Source: an uncultured Bacteroidales bacterium (GTDB taxonomy: Bacteria > Bacteroidota > Bacteroidia > Bacteroidales > Paludibacteraceae). Taken from it: a DNA stretch of 13,949 nucleotides. Within the stretch, counting starts at the first letter, position 1, and each line of letters begins with the position of its first letter. The notes under the pieces are model-generated. The model searched no databases. It was not told the DNA's origin and saw nothing but the letters and a program-made list of their open reading frames with translations. The stretch spans positions 1-13,949 of the forward strand of contig CALAUY010000070.1 in the NCBI GenBank assembly GCA_937892015.1. Direction: 5' to 3'. Below are positions 1 through 6,913 of this stretch, piece by piece. A program made the position numbers and the translations under genes.

Positions 1-22
1 GCCGTCAAATGGATATCGGGTG

Positions 23-54
23 CAAAGGTACTGCTTTTTTTTGACTTGTGCAAG
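23..54 (-). promoter_or_regulatory. Bacteroidota-type promoter firing out of the left edge
   Basis: Read on the minus strand there is a -33 box CTTG (51-54), exactly 20 bp of spacer containing a run of eight A, and a -7 box TACCTTTG (23-30) matching TAnnTTTG. Transcription should start near position 18 and run leftward into a gene outside the window. The layout is nearly the same as at 3496-3527, including the shared AGTA/GTACC...TTTGCA context. It lies directly downstream of the htpG terminator, so it starts a new transcription unit. The boxes are seen directly; activity is inferred. Confidence 0.75.
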
Positions 55-63
55 AAAAAAAGC

Positions 64-115
64 AAAAAAATGCCAAAAAAGGCTCTCTTTTGTGCATTTT
101 TAGCCAAAAGAGAGC
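64..115 (-). terminator. Rho-independent terminator of htpG
   Basis: A perfect 11-bp inverted repeat (82-92 with 105-115) encloses a 12-nt loop. On the minus strand it is followed at once by a run of six T and, after four other bases, a run of seven T. That is an intrinsic terminator for the htpG transcript, about 70 nt after the htpG stop codon. It separates htpG from the leftward promoter at 23-54. Confidence 0.85.
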
Positions 116-187
116 GCATAACAGGAACTGAAAGGGCCTTTTCCGTCACCCGTGTGGGAGGTGAGGATGGTCGCGATGACTTTTGCG

Positions 188-2203
188 TCAACCGAGAAGG
201 TTGAGGGATCGGTTGACGAAGTTAGCGAGTGCCTCGCCCTTGAGTTTACCGGCGGAAAGGAGAGCAATGTCGAGCATCTGGTGCAGGCGCTCGTCCTCGC
301 CCTCGAGCTTGTAGATGGTCTTGAAGACAGGAGAATCGGAGGGCTCGGAAGAATCGGAAGAACAAGATTCTTTGTCGCAAGAGCACGATTCTTTGTCGCA
401 CGATTCTTTGTCACAAGAGCATGACTCTTTGTCGGGTGTTTCGGCGACTTGCTCGGAGGTCATCTTGCTGACGAGGTCGGCGATGAGTGGGTGCGAGGTA
501 TTGATGACGAGGTTGAACGTTTCGGGCATGCTGCCGTAGAACGACATCCCTTCTTGGTGTTGTGCCATCTCGCGCATTCGACGCATGAACTCGTTCTGCG
601 TGAGGTAGATAGGAAGAGCCTCAACACCGGCAGGTTCGCAGCTGACGTAATACTTGAGCTTGTCGGTTTCAGGAATAATCGCCTCCAGTGCGTGGCGCAT
701 GCCTTCTTGTTGCTCATCGGAGAGAGTCTGTGCCGCTTTGTCCTCCTTACGGATGAGGTTCTCCAGCAAGTCGGAATCGATGCGTGCAAAGCGCAGTTTC
801 TCGTTCTTCTGTTCCTCTTGCGAGATGTAGTGAACATCGAGTTCACCATCAAGGATGAGTACGTTGTAGTTCTTTTGCTTAGCTCGTTCGATGGCAGCGT
901 AGTCGGCATCCACATCTTGCGTATAGAGGAGGATGGTGTTACCTTCTTTGTCGGTTTGCTCGCCCTTCACTTTCTCGATGAAGTCGGCCAGAGAGAAGTA
1001 GTCGCCGTGGATATCCTTGACGAGGGCGAACTTAGTGGCACGCTCGTAGAATTTCTCATCGGTGAGCATGCCATACTGTACGAAGAGCTTGATGTTCTCC
1101 CATTTCTCGATGAACTCATCTTTTTGGTCGCGATAAATCTCGAAGAGTTTGTCTGCCACTTTCTTGGTGATGTGGTTAGATATTTTCTTCACGTTGGCAT
1201 CGCTCTGGAGGTAACTGCGGCTGACGTTGAGGGGGATGTCGGGCGAGTCGATGACGCCGTGCAGCAACGTGAGGTATCGTGGCACGATGTTCTCGACCTC
1301 ATCGGTGACAAAGACTTGGTTGCAATAGAGCTGAATCTTATGGTTATGGATGTCGAGGTTGCTCTTGATTTTGGGGAAATAGAGAATGCCGGTGAGGTGG
1401 AAGGGATAATCGACGTTGAGATGGATATGGAAGAGGGGTTCTTCGAACTGGTCGGGGTAGAGTTGGTGGTAGAACTCCTTGTAGTCGTCCTCGGAGAGGT
1501 CTTGCGGATTGCGTGTCCACGCGGGGTTAGGGAAATTGACGATGTTGGGCTCGTCGGTCTCGACTTGCTTGCCGTCTTTCCACTCTTTTTTCTTGCCGAA
1601 CACAATCTCCACCGGCAGGAACTTGCAGTATTTCTTGAGGAGCTCTTCTATCTTGGAGTCTTCGAGGTACTCTTCGAACTCGCTGCCGATATGCAGTACG
1701 ATGTCCGTCCCTCGCTCGGCTTTGATGGTATCTTCCATGTCGCATTCGGGGCTGCCATCGCAAGACCAGTGCACGGCCTTGGCATCTTCTTTGTAAGACT
1801 GTGAGAAAATCTCGACCTTGTCGGAAACCATGAAAGAGGAGTAGAACCCGAGTCCGAAATGGCCGATGATGGCCGCGGCATTGTCCTTGTACTTGTCGAG
1901 GAACTCCTCAGCACCGGAAAAAGCTATTTGGTTGATGTATTTATCGACCTCATCTGCCGTCATGCCGATACCACGGTCGGTGACGGTGAGCGTTTTTTTC
2001 TTCTTATCCAAAGAGATATAAACACGTGTGTCGCCGAGCTCGCCCTTGAACTCGCCGACAGAGGCGAGAGTCTTGAGCTTTTGCGTTGCATCAACGGCGT
2101 TGGATACTAGTTCACGGAGAAAAATCTCGTGGTCGCTGTAGAGAAACTTTTTGATGACGGGGAAGATGTTGTTGCTTGTAACCCCAATATTCGTTTTTGC
2201 CAT
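188..2203 (-). CDS. htpG: Molecular chaperone HtpG (bacterial Hsp90) with cysteine-rich repeat insert
   Basis: This is a cytosolic ATP-dependent Hsp90 chaperone of 671 residues that works as a homodimer on stress-damaged or late-folding client proteins. The GHKL ATPase domain is clear: the catalytic Glu31 in FLRELVSNAVDA, the nucleotide-binding DRGIGM (76-81) and the glycine-rich lid motif GHFGLGFYSSF (114-124). The middle domain and the C-terminal dimerisation end (LLSAGKLKGEALANFVNRSL) follow. The start at 2203 gives the expected MAKTNIGVTSNNIFPVIK beginning. The oddity is residues 591-614, where DKESC units carry six cysteines, followed by a Ser/Asp/Glu/Pro stretch to about residue 625. 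As I recall, Bacteroides HtpG has a longer Lys/Glu-rich segment here. The gene lies 112 bp downstream of the C10 protease on the same strand, but its leader has no standard promoter, so heat-shock or read-through control is possible. Confidence 0.97.
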   Translation of the reverse strand: MAKTNIGVTSNNIFPVIKKFLYSDHEIFLRELVSNAVDATQKLKTLASVGEFKGELGDTRVYISLDKKKKTLTVTDRGIGMTADEVDKYINQIAFSGAEEFLDKYKDNAAAIIGHFGLGFYSSFMVSDKVEIFSQSYKEDAKAVHWSCDGSPECDMEDTIKAERGTDIVLHIGSEFEEYLEDSKIEELLKKYCKFLPVEIVFGKKKEWKDGKQVETDEPNIVNFPNPAWTRNPQDLSEDDYKEFYHQLYPDQFEEPLFHIHLNVDYPFHLTGILYFPKIKSNLDIHNHKIQLYCNQVFVTDEVENIVPRYLTLLHGVIDSPDIPLNVSRSYLQSDANVKKISNHITKKVADKLFEIYRDQKDEFIEKWENIKLFVQYGMLTDEKFYERATKFALVKDIHGDYFSLADFIEKVKGEQTDKEGNTILLYTQDVDADYAAIERAKQKNYNVLILDGELDVHYISQEEQKNEKLRFARIDSDLLENLIRKEDKAAQTLSDEQQEGMRHALEAIIPETDKLKYYVSCEPAGVEALPIYLTQNEFMRRMREMAQHQEGMSFYGSMPETFNLVINTSHPLIADLVSKMTSEQVAETPDKESCSCDKESCDKESCSCDKESCSSDSSEPSDSPVFKTIYKLEGEDERLHQMLDIALLSAGKLKGEALANFVNRSLNLLG
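362..433 (-). repeat. 36-bp tandem duplication encoding a DKESC/SC cysteine repeat in HtpG
   Basis: Two adjacent 36-bp units (398-433 and 362-397) differ at about six positions. Each encodes DKESCSCDKESC, giving four DKESC units and six cysteines at residues 595, 597, 602, 607, 609 and 614. The reading frame is kept. The arrangement is seen directly. That it arose by slippage or duplication, and that the cysteines bind metal or respond to redox state, are inferences. Confidence 0.9.
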
Positions 2204-2230
2204 ATATAGATGATTTTATATTACAAATTC

Positions 2231-2252
2231 TGCCGGACGGGATTGTCCGACA
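2231..2252 (-). promoter_or_regulatory. Hairpin in the htpG leader
   Basis: An inverted repeat of two 8-nt arms (2231-2238 and 2245-2252) separated by 6 nt would form, in htpG mRNA, an 8-bp stem with one G-U pair and a loop AAUCCC. It lies 28-49 nt before the htpG start codon. There is no T-run after it, so it is not an obvious terminator. It could be a protein-binding operator or a translational control element; neither is shown. Confidence 0.45.
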
Positions 2253-2260
2253 GAAATGGA

Positions 2261-2305
2261 TGCCAAATAACGTGCCAAAAGTGTTTCGTCTGCCAAAATG
2301 GCAGA
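2261..2305 (-). promoter_or_regulatory. Triple TTTGGCA repeat and palindrome upstream of htpG
   Basis: Three copies of TTTGGCA (minus strand) lie at 2261-2267, 2273-2279 and 2291-2297. The last is inside a palindrome with 7-bp arms and a 3-nt centre (2289-2305), 10 bp beyond the protease stop codon. The palindrome could end the protease transcript weakly, but no U-run follows it. Alternatively, the repeats could be binding sites for a regulator of htpG. No TAnnTTTG box lies in the 112-bp gap. The two repeats at 2261-2279 also resemble a sigma-54 element, except that the essential GC of the -12 box is shifted by one base. Confidence 0.4.
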
Positions 2306-2315
2306 TTAACGCTGT

Positions 2316-3470
2316 TTACCAGACAAACTTTCGGCCGTTTTGGATATAAATCATGCCACGTTGCATGCTGTTGGCAGGAATCTTGTTGCCAAGGATGGTA
2401 TAGACCGGTGCGTTCATGTCGATGCGTGTCTCAGAAGAGGCAATGTGGTCGATGCCTTCACCTTTTGGCCTGATGTTAAAGACAAAATCGTTGCGGTACG
2501 ACGAGTAGTTCTCGTTTTGTGGCCGGAGGCTGGTGATGAGGTACCAACCGTTGTATGAACCGTTCCATCCCCAGTTGACGTGGAAGAGCACGTTGCCGTT
2601 GGAAGTCTTATATCCATCAATGACAAAAGCGTGTCCGGATGTTTGGGTGGCACCTGAGTAATAGACGGGGCGTCCCTCGTTGAACTCTTTCTTTAGGCAT
2701 GCTACCCATACTGTAGCGATGATGTCGTCGGAAGCGTCATGAAGGAACTCCATGGAGGGCGAGTATCCGAAAACATCACGCAGAGCGGGCAGTACTCGCT
2801 CGGAGTTGGCGCCACTGCCGTTGGAGTTGTAGTTCATGTTAACCGACGCTCCTGCGGCCAACATCAGTTCAGCGATGGCACCGGCCTGTGCGGAGGTGTA
2901 GTGTCCGGCAGTGTATGTCGGGAGGATATTGTCCCAGTCGAAAGGGTGATCGGCGAAGTTGAACGTCTGTGCCCCATTGGAGCCGGTGTAGGTGGCCGTT
3001 CCTGTGCCAACGGACGGGTACTGCCAGAACGCCATCAGTTCGGACATGGCTGTAGCAACACATCCGGTAATAGCACGTGCATTGTTGATGACGGGGCAAC
3101 GGTCGTTGTAGGGAGTGCCCTGGTCGAAAGCAATGTCGCCGAGTAGCGGTCCCACCGAATCTTCGAGCGCGGCCGATGGGGAGCGGTCGATGGAGAGGAC
3201 GGACGCGGGGTCAGCACCGGCCTCGATGCGGCGGGATGCCTCCTCGTAGCTCGAGAGGAAATCGAGCACTTCTTGGGGCATGTCGGTCATGTCGGTGGCA
3301 TGGTCGAACTCAACGACTGCTTGTGGCAAACGGCTGTCCGTGGAGGTGAGGACAGACTTGTTGCCGAACTGCTGCAAACGCAACACTTTGTTCACTTTCA
3401 TTTCGCTCTGCGCAGATGCACTCAGCACGAAGGCAGTGAGCGATAATATGGTCAATACAGGATGTTTCAT
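2316..3470 (-). CDS. Secreted C10-family cysteine protease (streptopain/interpain-like)
   Basis: The 384-residue preproprotein matches peptidase family C10 (SpeB of Streptococcus, interpain A and PrtT of oral Bacteroidales). Residues 1-20 are a signal peptide ending ASA-Q with no lipobox cysteine. About 21-108 is an inhibitory propeptide of the Spi/I69 type, including SRLPQAVVEFD and MPQEVLDFLSSYEE. The mature enzyme starts around GPLLGDIAFDQGTPYNDRCP. The catalytic Cys137 is in ITGCVATAMSELM, His280 is in SGHAFVIDGY, and the HVNWGWNG motif (297-304) holds the residues that complete the active site. All key residues are present, so it should be active. The last 30 residues (PVYTILGNKI... to IYIQNGRKFVW) look like the short C-terminal tail of many secreted Bacteroidales proteins, possibly a sorting signal. 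Its own promoter lies at 3496-3527, giving a leader of about 21 nt. It is divergent from the DUF5686 gene. Confidence 0.93.
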   Translation of the reverse strand: MKHPVLTILSLTAFVLSASAQSEMKVNKVLRLQQFGNKSVLTSTDSRLPQAVVEFDHATDMTDMPQEVLDFLSSYEEASRRIEAGADPASVLSIDRSPSAALEDSVGPLLGDIAFDQGTPYNDRCPVINNARAITGCVATAMSELMAFWQYPSVGTGTATYTGSNGAQTFNFADHPFDWDNILPTYTAGHYTSAQAGAIAELMLAAGASVNMNYNSNGSGANSERVLPALRDVFGYSPSMEFLHDASDDIIATVWVACLKKEFNEGRPVYYSGATQTSGHAFVIDGYKTSNGNVLFHVNWGWNGSYNGWYLITSLRPQNENYSSYRNDFVFNIRPKGEGIDHIASSETRIDMNAPVYTILGNKIPANSMQRGMIYIQNGRKFVW

Positions 3471-3495
3471 TGCTTTGTTTTTTTGAAATCGGCTG

Positions 3496-3527
3496 CAAAG
3501 TTACTGCTTTTTTTTCAAATATGCAAG
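3496..3527 (-). promoter_or_regulatory. Promoter of the C10 protease gene
   Basis: On the minus strand, CTTG (3524-3527), 20 bp with a run of eight A, then TAACTTTG (3496-3503). The predicted start near 3491 gives a leader of about 21 nt. Its -33 box is 27 bp from the -33 box of the divergent promoter at 3555-3586. Confidence 0.8.
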
Positions 3528-3554
3528 TATTTGGGCATTTTTCTTTGCATTTTT

Positions 3555-3586
3555 CTTGCATATATGAGAAAAAAGTAGTAATTTTG
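3555..3586 (+). promoter_or_regulatory. Promoter of the DUF5686 gene, giving a near-leaderless mRNA
   Basis: CTTG (3555-3558), 20 bp with an A-rich middle, then TAATTTTG (3579-3586). Only 8 bp separate the -7 box from the ATG at 3595. With the usual spacing transcription starts near 3591, leaving about 4 nt of leader. The next in-frame ATG (residue 15) would remove the signal peptide, so the ATG at 3595 is the credible start. Confidence 0.8.
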
Positions 3587-3594
3587 CAGTCGAA

Positions 3595-5925
3595 ATGAAG
3601 AGAGTGCTGACATTTTTGGTTTGTTTGCTGCTGTACATGAGTGCGGCGGGTGAGGAGACTCGCATCATCGGTGAGGTGCTTTCAGCTACGAGCGGTGAGC
3701 CCCTGCAGAACGTGTCGGTATATTTCAGAGGGACGAAAGTGGGCACAACGACGGACGAGCACGGGTTGTTTTACCTGCATGTGGAGTTGATGCGTTCTGC
3801 AGAGATTGTGGTGTCGTTTATCGGTTACAAGACGCAGACGTTCCAAGTGGAGGCAGGGAAGGATGCAGGGCTGACGGTTGTACTGGAGGAGCGTCGTCAT
3901 CGTTTGGCAGAAGTGGAGGTGCTGCCGGGTGCAAATCTTGCGTTACCGCTGATGGACTCGGTGCGTGCTCATCGGCGGAGCAATGCCCCTGTAGCGGGTA
4001 GCCTTGTGGGCGAGCACGAGCGTCGTTATTTTCTCTCGGACATCAATGGCAAGACGCTCAAGCGTCGGTTGTGGAAATCGCTTGAGAGCGGGATGATTCG
4101 TCAGGAAGACAGTACGTACCTTTTGCCCCTGCCGCAGCAGCTTTATACATCGCTTGCCGTGCCCGTGCCCGAACATCTCAATTTCTATGATGCAACCATC
4201 CCGTTCGGGAGTCTCTCCCTACTTTCGCCAACGGCCGTCTCTGCGCCTGCCTACTATCAGTTTTTCCTCGTTGACTCGCTGGAAGCTCCCAAACGCTATA
4301 TAGTCCACTACCGTCCGAAAAACGCTTTTGACTCGCTTTTCACGGGTTCGCTGACGATTGATTCTGCCACTTATGCCCTTTCGGACGTGCAGGCATCCAT
4401 CCCGCGTGAGGCCAATGTCAACTACTTGTCGTCGCTCCACTATGCGGGGCATTATGACCTCGTGGACGGTGGGAACCGACTCGCACATGAGCAGATGTCG
4501 TCGGTGCTGGATATTGCCGTGAGGACGGACAGTAGCCATCTGTTTCCGTCGCTGTTGACTCGGCAGTCGTACACCGCTGCGCCAATGGAGCGCATTGAGC
4601 CAGAACAGACGACTACTCGGCCCGTATCGCCCGCGTTTGTCTCGCCGACGATGAAGAACGACACGTCTGACCTGTGGCTTTTCCGCGTTGCGTCGTGGAT
4701 AGGATACCTTGTGCATACGGGTTATGCGCGCACGGGCACGTGTATAGATATAGGTAATGTGATGGAGCTCCTACAGTTTAACCGCTACGAGACGGTGCAT
4801 GTGGGGCTACCTTTCCGCACGAACGAGCGCTTGATGAAGCACGTGTCATTAGAGGGGTATATCGGTTACGGGTTCAAGGACCGCGGCATCAAGTACAAGA
4901 CGCAGATGCAGGTGATTCTACCCACAGAGCGGCGCAATATACTCGGCATTTATTGGTGGGATCACTATGCGTACTCCGAAGTGAGTGCTTTCGATGAGCT
5001 GAATCGCGAGAACAGTTGGGTGTATGGCAGTATGCCCTTCACGATGTACCTTTTCTCGGACGTTTTCTATCGCAACAGTCACGCGACGACGACGAGTGTA
5101 CGGCAGCGTGAGTTCTGCCTCCGGATGGAGAACGATTGGTGCAGTAGCGAGGGTGCTCGTCCGGCAGTGGAGACGAAGATGGTTTTCCGGCTGGGGCGGA
5201 TGGGTTACGGCAATGCCGGTGACTACCATTACTACGACATGCCCTCTTTCCGTCACAGTTCTTTCGCGGGCACCGTCCGTCTCGGGTGGAAGGAGCGGGT
5301 TGTGGACATCTATACGACTCGCAAGCACCTGTATGCCAACTACCCGACGCTCTTCGTAGGCGCGGAGATGGGGTCGTGGCAGTTCGACCAAGACGCTCAT
5401 TATCACGTGTATGGCAACCTGAACGTGTTACTTCGGCAGGATGTGTCGCTGGGCATGGGCGGAACGCTACAGTACTCGCTACAAGCGGGCATCGCTTTCG
5501 GTAAGACACCGTACCCGCTGCTTTTCATCCCAAACGGCAACCAGACATGGACGTTTGCACCCGAACGTTTCACGCTGATGAACAATAACCAGTACCTCTC
5601 CGACAAGTTCGTCCATCTGCACGTCAACTGGAACGGACAGGGCCTCGTCTTCAACCGTATCCCGGGCGTGAGATACTTGCGGTTGCGCGAGTTGGCGGAG
5701 TTCAAGATTGCTTATGGTGGGCTCTCCGAGACCAACCGGCTCTTCAACATGCAGCACGACGCGGCTCCTGTCGGTACGCTCCGTATCCCGTACGTGGAAG
5801 TCGGCATCGGTATCGGCAATATCTTACGTGTAGGGGAACTGTATTCGGTTTGGCGACTCACCTCTACCGGCGATGGTGTCACGCCGCGCTGGGCGATACG
5901 TTTTCGCATCCATTTAGGACTGTAA
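3595..5925 (+). CDS. DUF5686 / carboxypeptidase-regulatory-like outer-membrane protein
   Basis: This 776-residue protein matches the Bacteroidota family annotated as DUF5686 with a carboxypeptidase-like regulatory domain. It has a signal peptide (MKRV, a hydrophobic stretch at 4-14, cleavage near residues 18-19). A CarboxypepD_reg-like beta-sandwich follows at about 23-97, with IIGEVLSATSGEPLQNVSV and TTTDEHGLFYL. Then comes the family's own module, starting at LALPLMDSVRAHRRSNAP (116-132). The C-terminal half is rich in alternating aromatic/polar strands and ends in IPYVEVGIGIGNILR and WRLTS...RWAIRFRIHLGL, typical of an outer-membrane barrel. It has no TonB plug domain, so it is not a SusC-type receptor. 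The family has no agreed function. It has its own promoter and terminator, so it appears to be a single-gene unit. Confidence 0.88.
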   Translation: MKRVLTFLVCLLLYMSAAGEETRIIGEVLSATSGEPLQNVSVYFRGTKVGTTTDEHGLFYLHVELMRSAEIVVSFIGYKTQTFQVEAGKDAGLTVVLEERRHRLAEVEVLPGANLALPLMDSVRAHRRSNAPVAGSLVGEHERRYFLSDINGKTLKRRLWKSLESGMIRQEDSTYLLPLPQQLYTSLAVPVPEHLNFYDATIPFGSLSLLSPTAVSAPAYYQFFLVDSLEAPKRYIVHYRPKNAFDSLFTGSLTIDSATYALSDVQASIPREANVNYLSSLHYAGHYDLVDGGNRLAHEQMSSVLDIAVRTDSSHLFPSLLTRQSYTAAPMERIEPEQTTTRPVSPAFVSPTMKNDTSDLWLFRVASWIGYLVHTGYARTGTCIDIGNVMELLQFNRYETVHVGLPFRTNERLMKHVSLEGYIGYGFKDRGIKYKTQMQVILPTERRNILGIYWWDHYAYSEVSAFDELNRENSWVYGSMPFTMYLFSDVFYRNSHATTTSVRQREFCLRMENDWCSSEGARPAVETKMVFRLGRMGYGNAGDYHYYDMPSFRHSSFAGTVRLGWKERVVDIYTTRKHLYANYPTLFVGAEMGSWQFDQDAHYHVYGNLNVLLRQDVSLGMGGTLQYSLQAGIAFGKTPYPLLFIPNGNQTWTFAPERFTLMNNNQYLSDKFVHLHVNWNGQGLVFNRIPGVRYLRLRELAEFKIAYGGLSETNRLFNMQHDAAPVGTLRIPYVEVGIGIGNILRVGELYSVWRLTSTGDGVTPRWAIRFRIHLGL

Positions 5926-5956
5926 ATTCACAATCTTTGCTAAAAATCATAAAAAA

Positions 5957-5995
5957 ACGCACGAAAAAGCACTATTTTTGTGCTTTTTTTTGCGT
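5957..5995 (+). terminator. Terminator of the DUF5686 gene, overlapping the next promoter
   Basis: A 9-bp inverted repeat AAAAAGCAC / GTGCTTTTT (5964-5972 and 5980-5988) with a 7-nt loop runs into a tract of eight T (5984-5991). Outer bases ACGC / GCGT (5957-5960 and 5992-5995) could add to the stem. It lies about 35-65 bp after the stop codon. Its T-tract contains the -33 box of the AraC-gene promoter. Confidence 0.75.
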
Positions 5996-6020
5996 ATTTC
6001 AAAAAAAAATAGTAACTTTG
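5989..6020 (+). promoter_or_regulatory. Promoter of the AraC-family regulator operon
   Basis: TTTG (5989-5992), exactly 20 bp with a run of nine A, then TAACTTTG (6013-6020). The predicted start near 6025 gives a leader of about 34 nt rich in A and C (ACAAAAACAGAACAAG), the usual Bacteroidota substitute for a Shine-Dalgarno site. The promoter position rules out in-frame starts upstream of 6059. Confidence 0.8.
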
Positions 6021-6058
6021 CAGCCTCGTTCAGTAAAATACAACAAAAACAGAACAAG

Positions 6059-6910
6059 ATGTCAGAAACAAACAACATACCTCTGCTTGATTGCCCGAAA
6101 GACTTCTTAATAGGGGATGCGAGCGGCAAGATTATGAACGAATACGCCCGTTTCCCCTGCAAGATTAAGTGCGGTGTTTACGCGATAATGGTTCGGGGTG
6201 AGGCGCGTGCCACGATAAACATCACGGAGTATCAATTTCGCAAGAACGACTTACTGTTCTTAGAGTCAGGCTCTTTCCTGCTCATTCACGAGTTTTCGGA
6301 GGATGCCCTAGTATATTATATCCTTTTCTCATCGTCGTTCATTGATAAGAACACGTTTTCTACGCAGATGTCGTTCACGTCGTTGCGTAGGCTCAATCCG
6401 ATTCTGCACTTGAATGATGACGTGGCCTCCACCGCCATCCATATGGTGGAGACGTTGGTAGAAGCGTCGAACTGCCAGCCATCGCTGCTCAACACGAACA
6501 GGATGCTACACGTGTATAACATGCTACAGCTCTTCTATCTGGATTTGGCCAAAGAGCCGAAAGCAGAAAGCCTCCATCCCCTTGACCGTAAGAACGAGAT
6601 TTTCCAAGAATACTGCCAGTTGGTGATGAAGCATTACCACGAGTGGCATCACGTGTCGCAGTACGCAGAAGAGATGCGTTTGACGTTGCCTCACTTGAGT
6701 ACCACCATCAAGCAGGCATCCGACAAGACGGCCGGTGAACTCATCATTGAGGCTATACTCACGGATGCGAAAGCGCAGCTGCGCTTGACCACCAAGCAGG
6801 TGAAGGAGATTGCCATCACACTGGGCTTTGAGAACGTGGCGTTCTTCAACCGCTTTTTCAAGACTCACACGGGCTATACGCCCAAAGCGTACCGAATGGC
6901 AGCCTTGTAG
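6059..6910 (+). CDS. AraC-family transcriptional regulator
   Basis: This is a 283-residue DNA-binding regulator. The N-terminal half (about 20-100) looks like a cupin-type sensing domain. The C-terminal part (about 180-283) is the AraC/XylS double helix-turn-helix: the first HTH is near VSQYAEEMRLTLPHLSTTIKQ (199-219), shown here in part, and the second is in VKEIAITLGFENVAFFNRFF (248-267). It ends with the signature KTHTGYTPKAYR. The ATG at 6059 (MSETNNIPLL) was chosen because a TTG-initiated extension to 5978 would begin upstream of the predicted transcription start. The next gene begins 3 bp after its stop, so the two are probably co-transcribed and translationally coupled. The ligand and target promoters are unknown. 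The neighbouring membrane protein gene, its own promoter and the convergent susD/susC operon are all possible targets. Confidence 0.92.
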   Translation: MSETNNIPLLDCPKDFLIGDASGKIMNEYARFPCKIKCGVYAIMVRGEARATINITEYQFRKNDLLFLESGSFLLIHEFSEDALVYYILFSSSFIDKNTFSTQMSFTSLRRLNPILHLNDDVASTAIHMVETLVEASNCQPSLLNTNRMLHVYNMLQLFYLDLAKEPKAESLHPLDRKNEIFQEYCQLVMKHYHEWHHVSQYAEEMRLTLPHLSTTIKQASDKTAGELIIEAILTDAKAQLRLTTKQVKEIAITLGFENVAFFNRFFKTHTGYTPKAYRMAAL

Positions 6911-6913
6911 TCG

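Noticed and set aside
449..1804. A 451-codon open frame on the plus strand opposite htpG.
   Set aside because: It lies wholly antisense to a clearly conserved Hsp90 gene and is rich in Val, Leu, Glu and Asp as expected from mirrored codons. It has no promoter, leader or recognisable domain.
2261..2278. A sigma-54 promoter for htpG.
   Set aside because: TTGGCACG at -24 matches, but the -12 box reads TTGGCA rather than TTGC(A/T), so the essential GC is displaced by one base. I keep it only as a weak possibility within the htpG control-region finding.
2289..2305. Intrinsic terminator of the C10 protease gene.
   Set aside because: The 7-bp palindrome is positioned right but has only a 3-nt loop and no T-run after it on the minus strand, so efficient termination is doubtful.
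3595..5925. A second TonB-dependent receptor, because of its carboxypeptidase-regulatory-like N-terminus and barrel.
   Set aside because: It has no TonB box and no plug domain, and its C-terminal motifs fit DUF5686 instead.
5978..6058. A 27-codon N-terminal extension of the AraC-family regulator from a TTG codon.
   Set aside because: It would begin upstream of the predicted transcription start (near 6025) and overlaps the promoter and the terminator hairpin. The ATG at 6059 has an A-rich leader and begins a typical family sequence.
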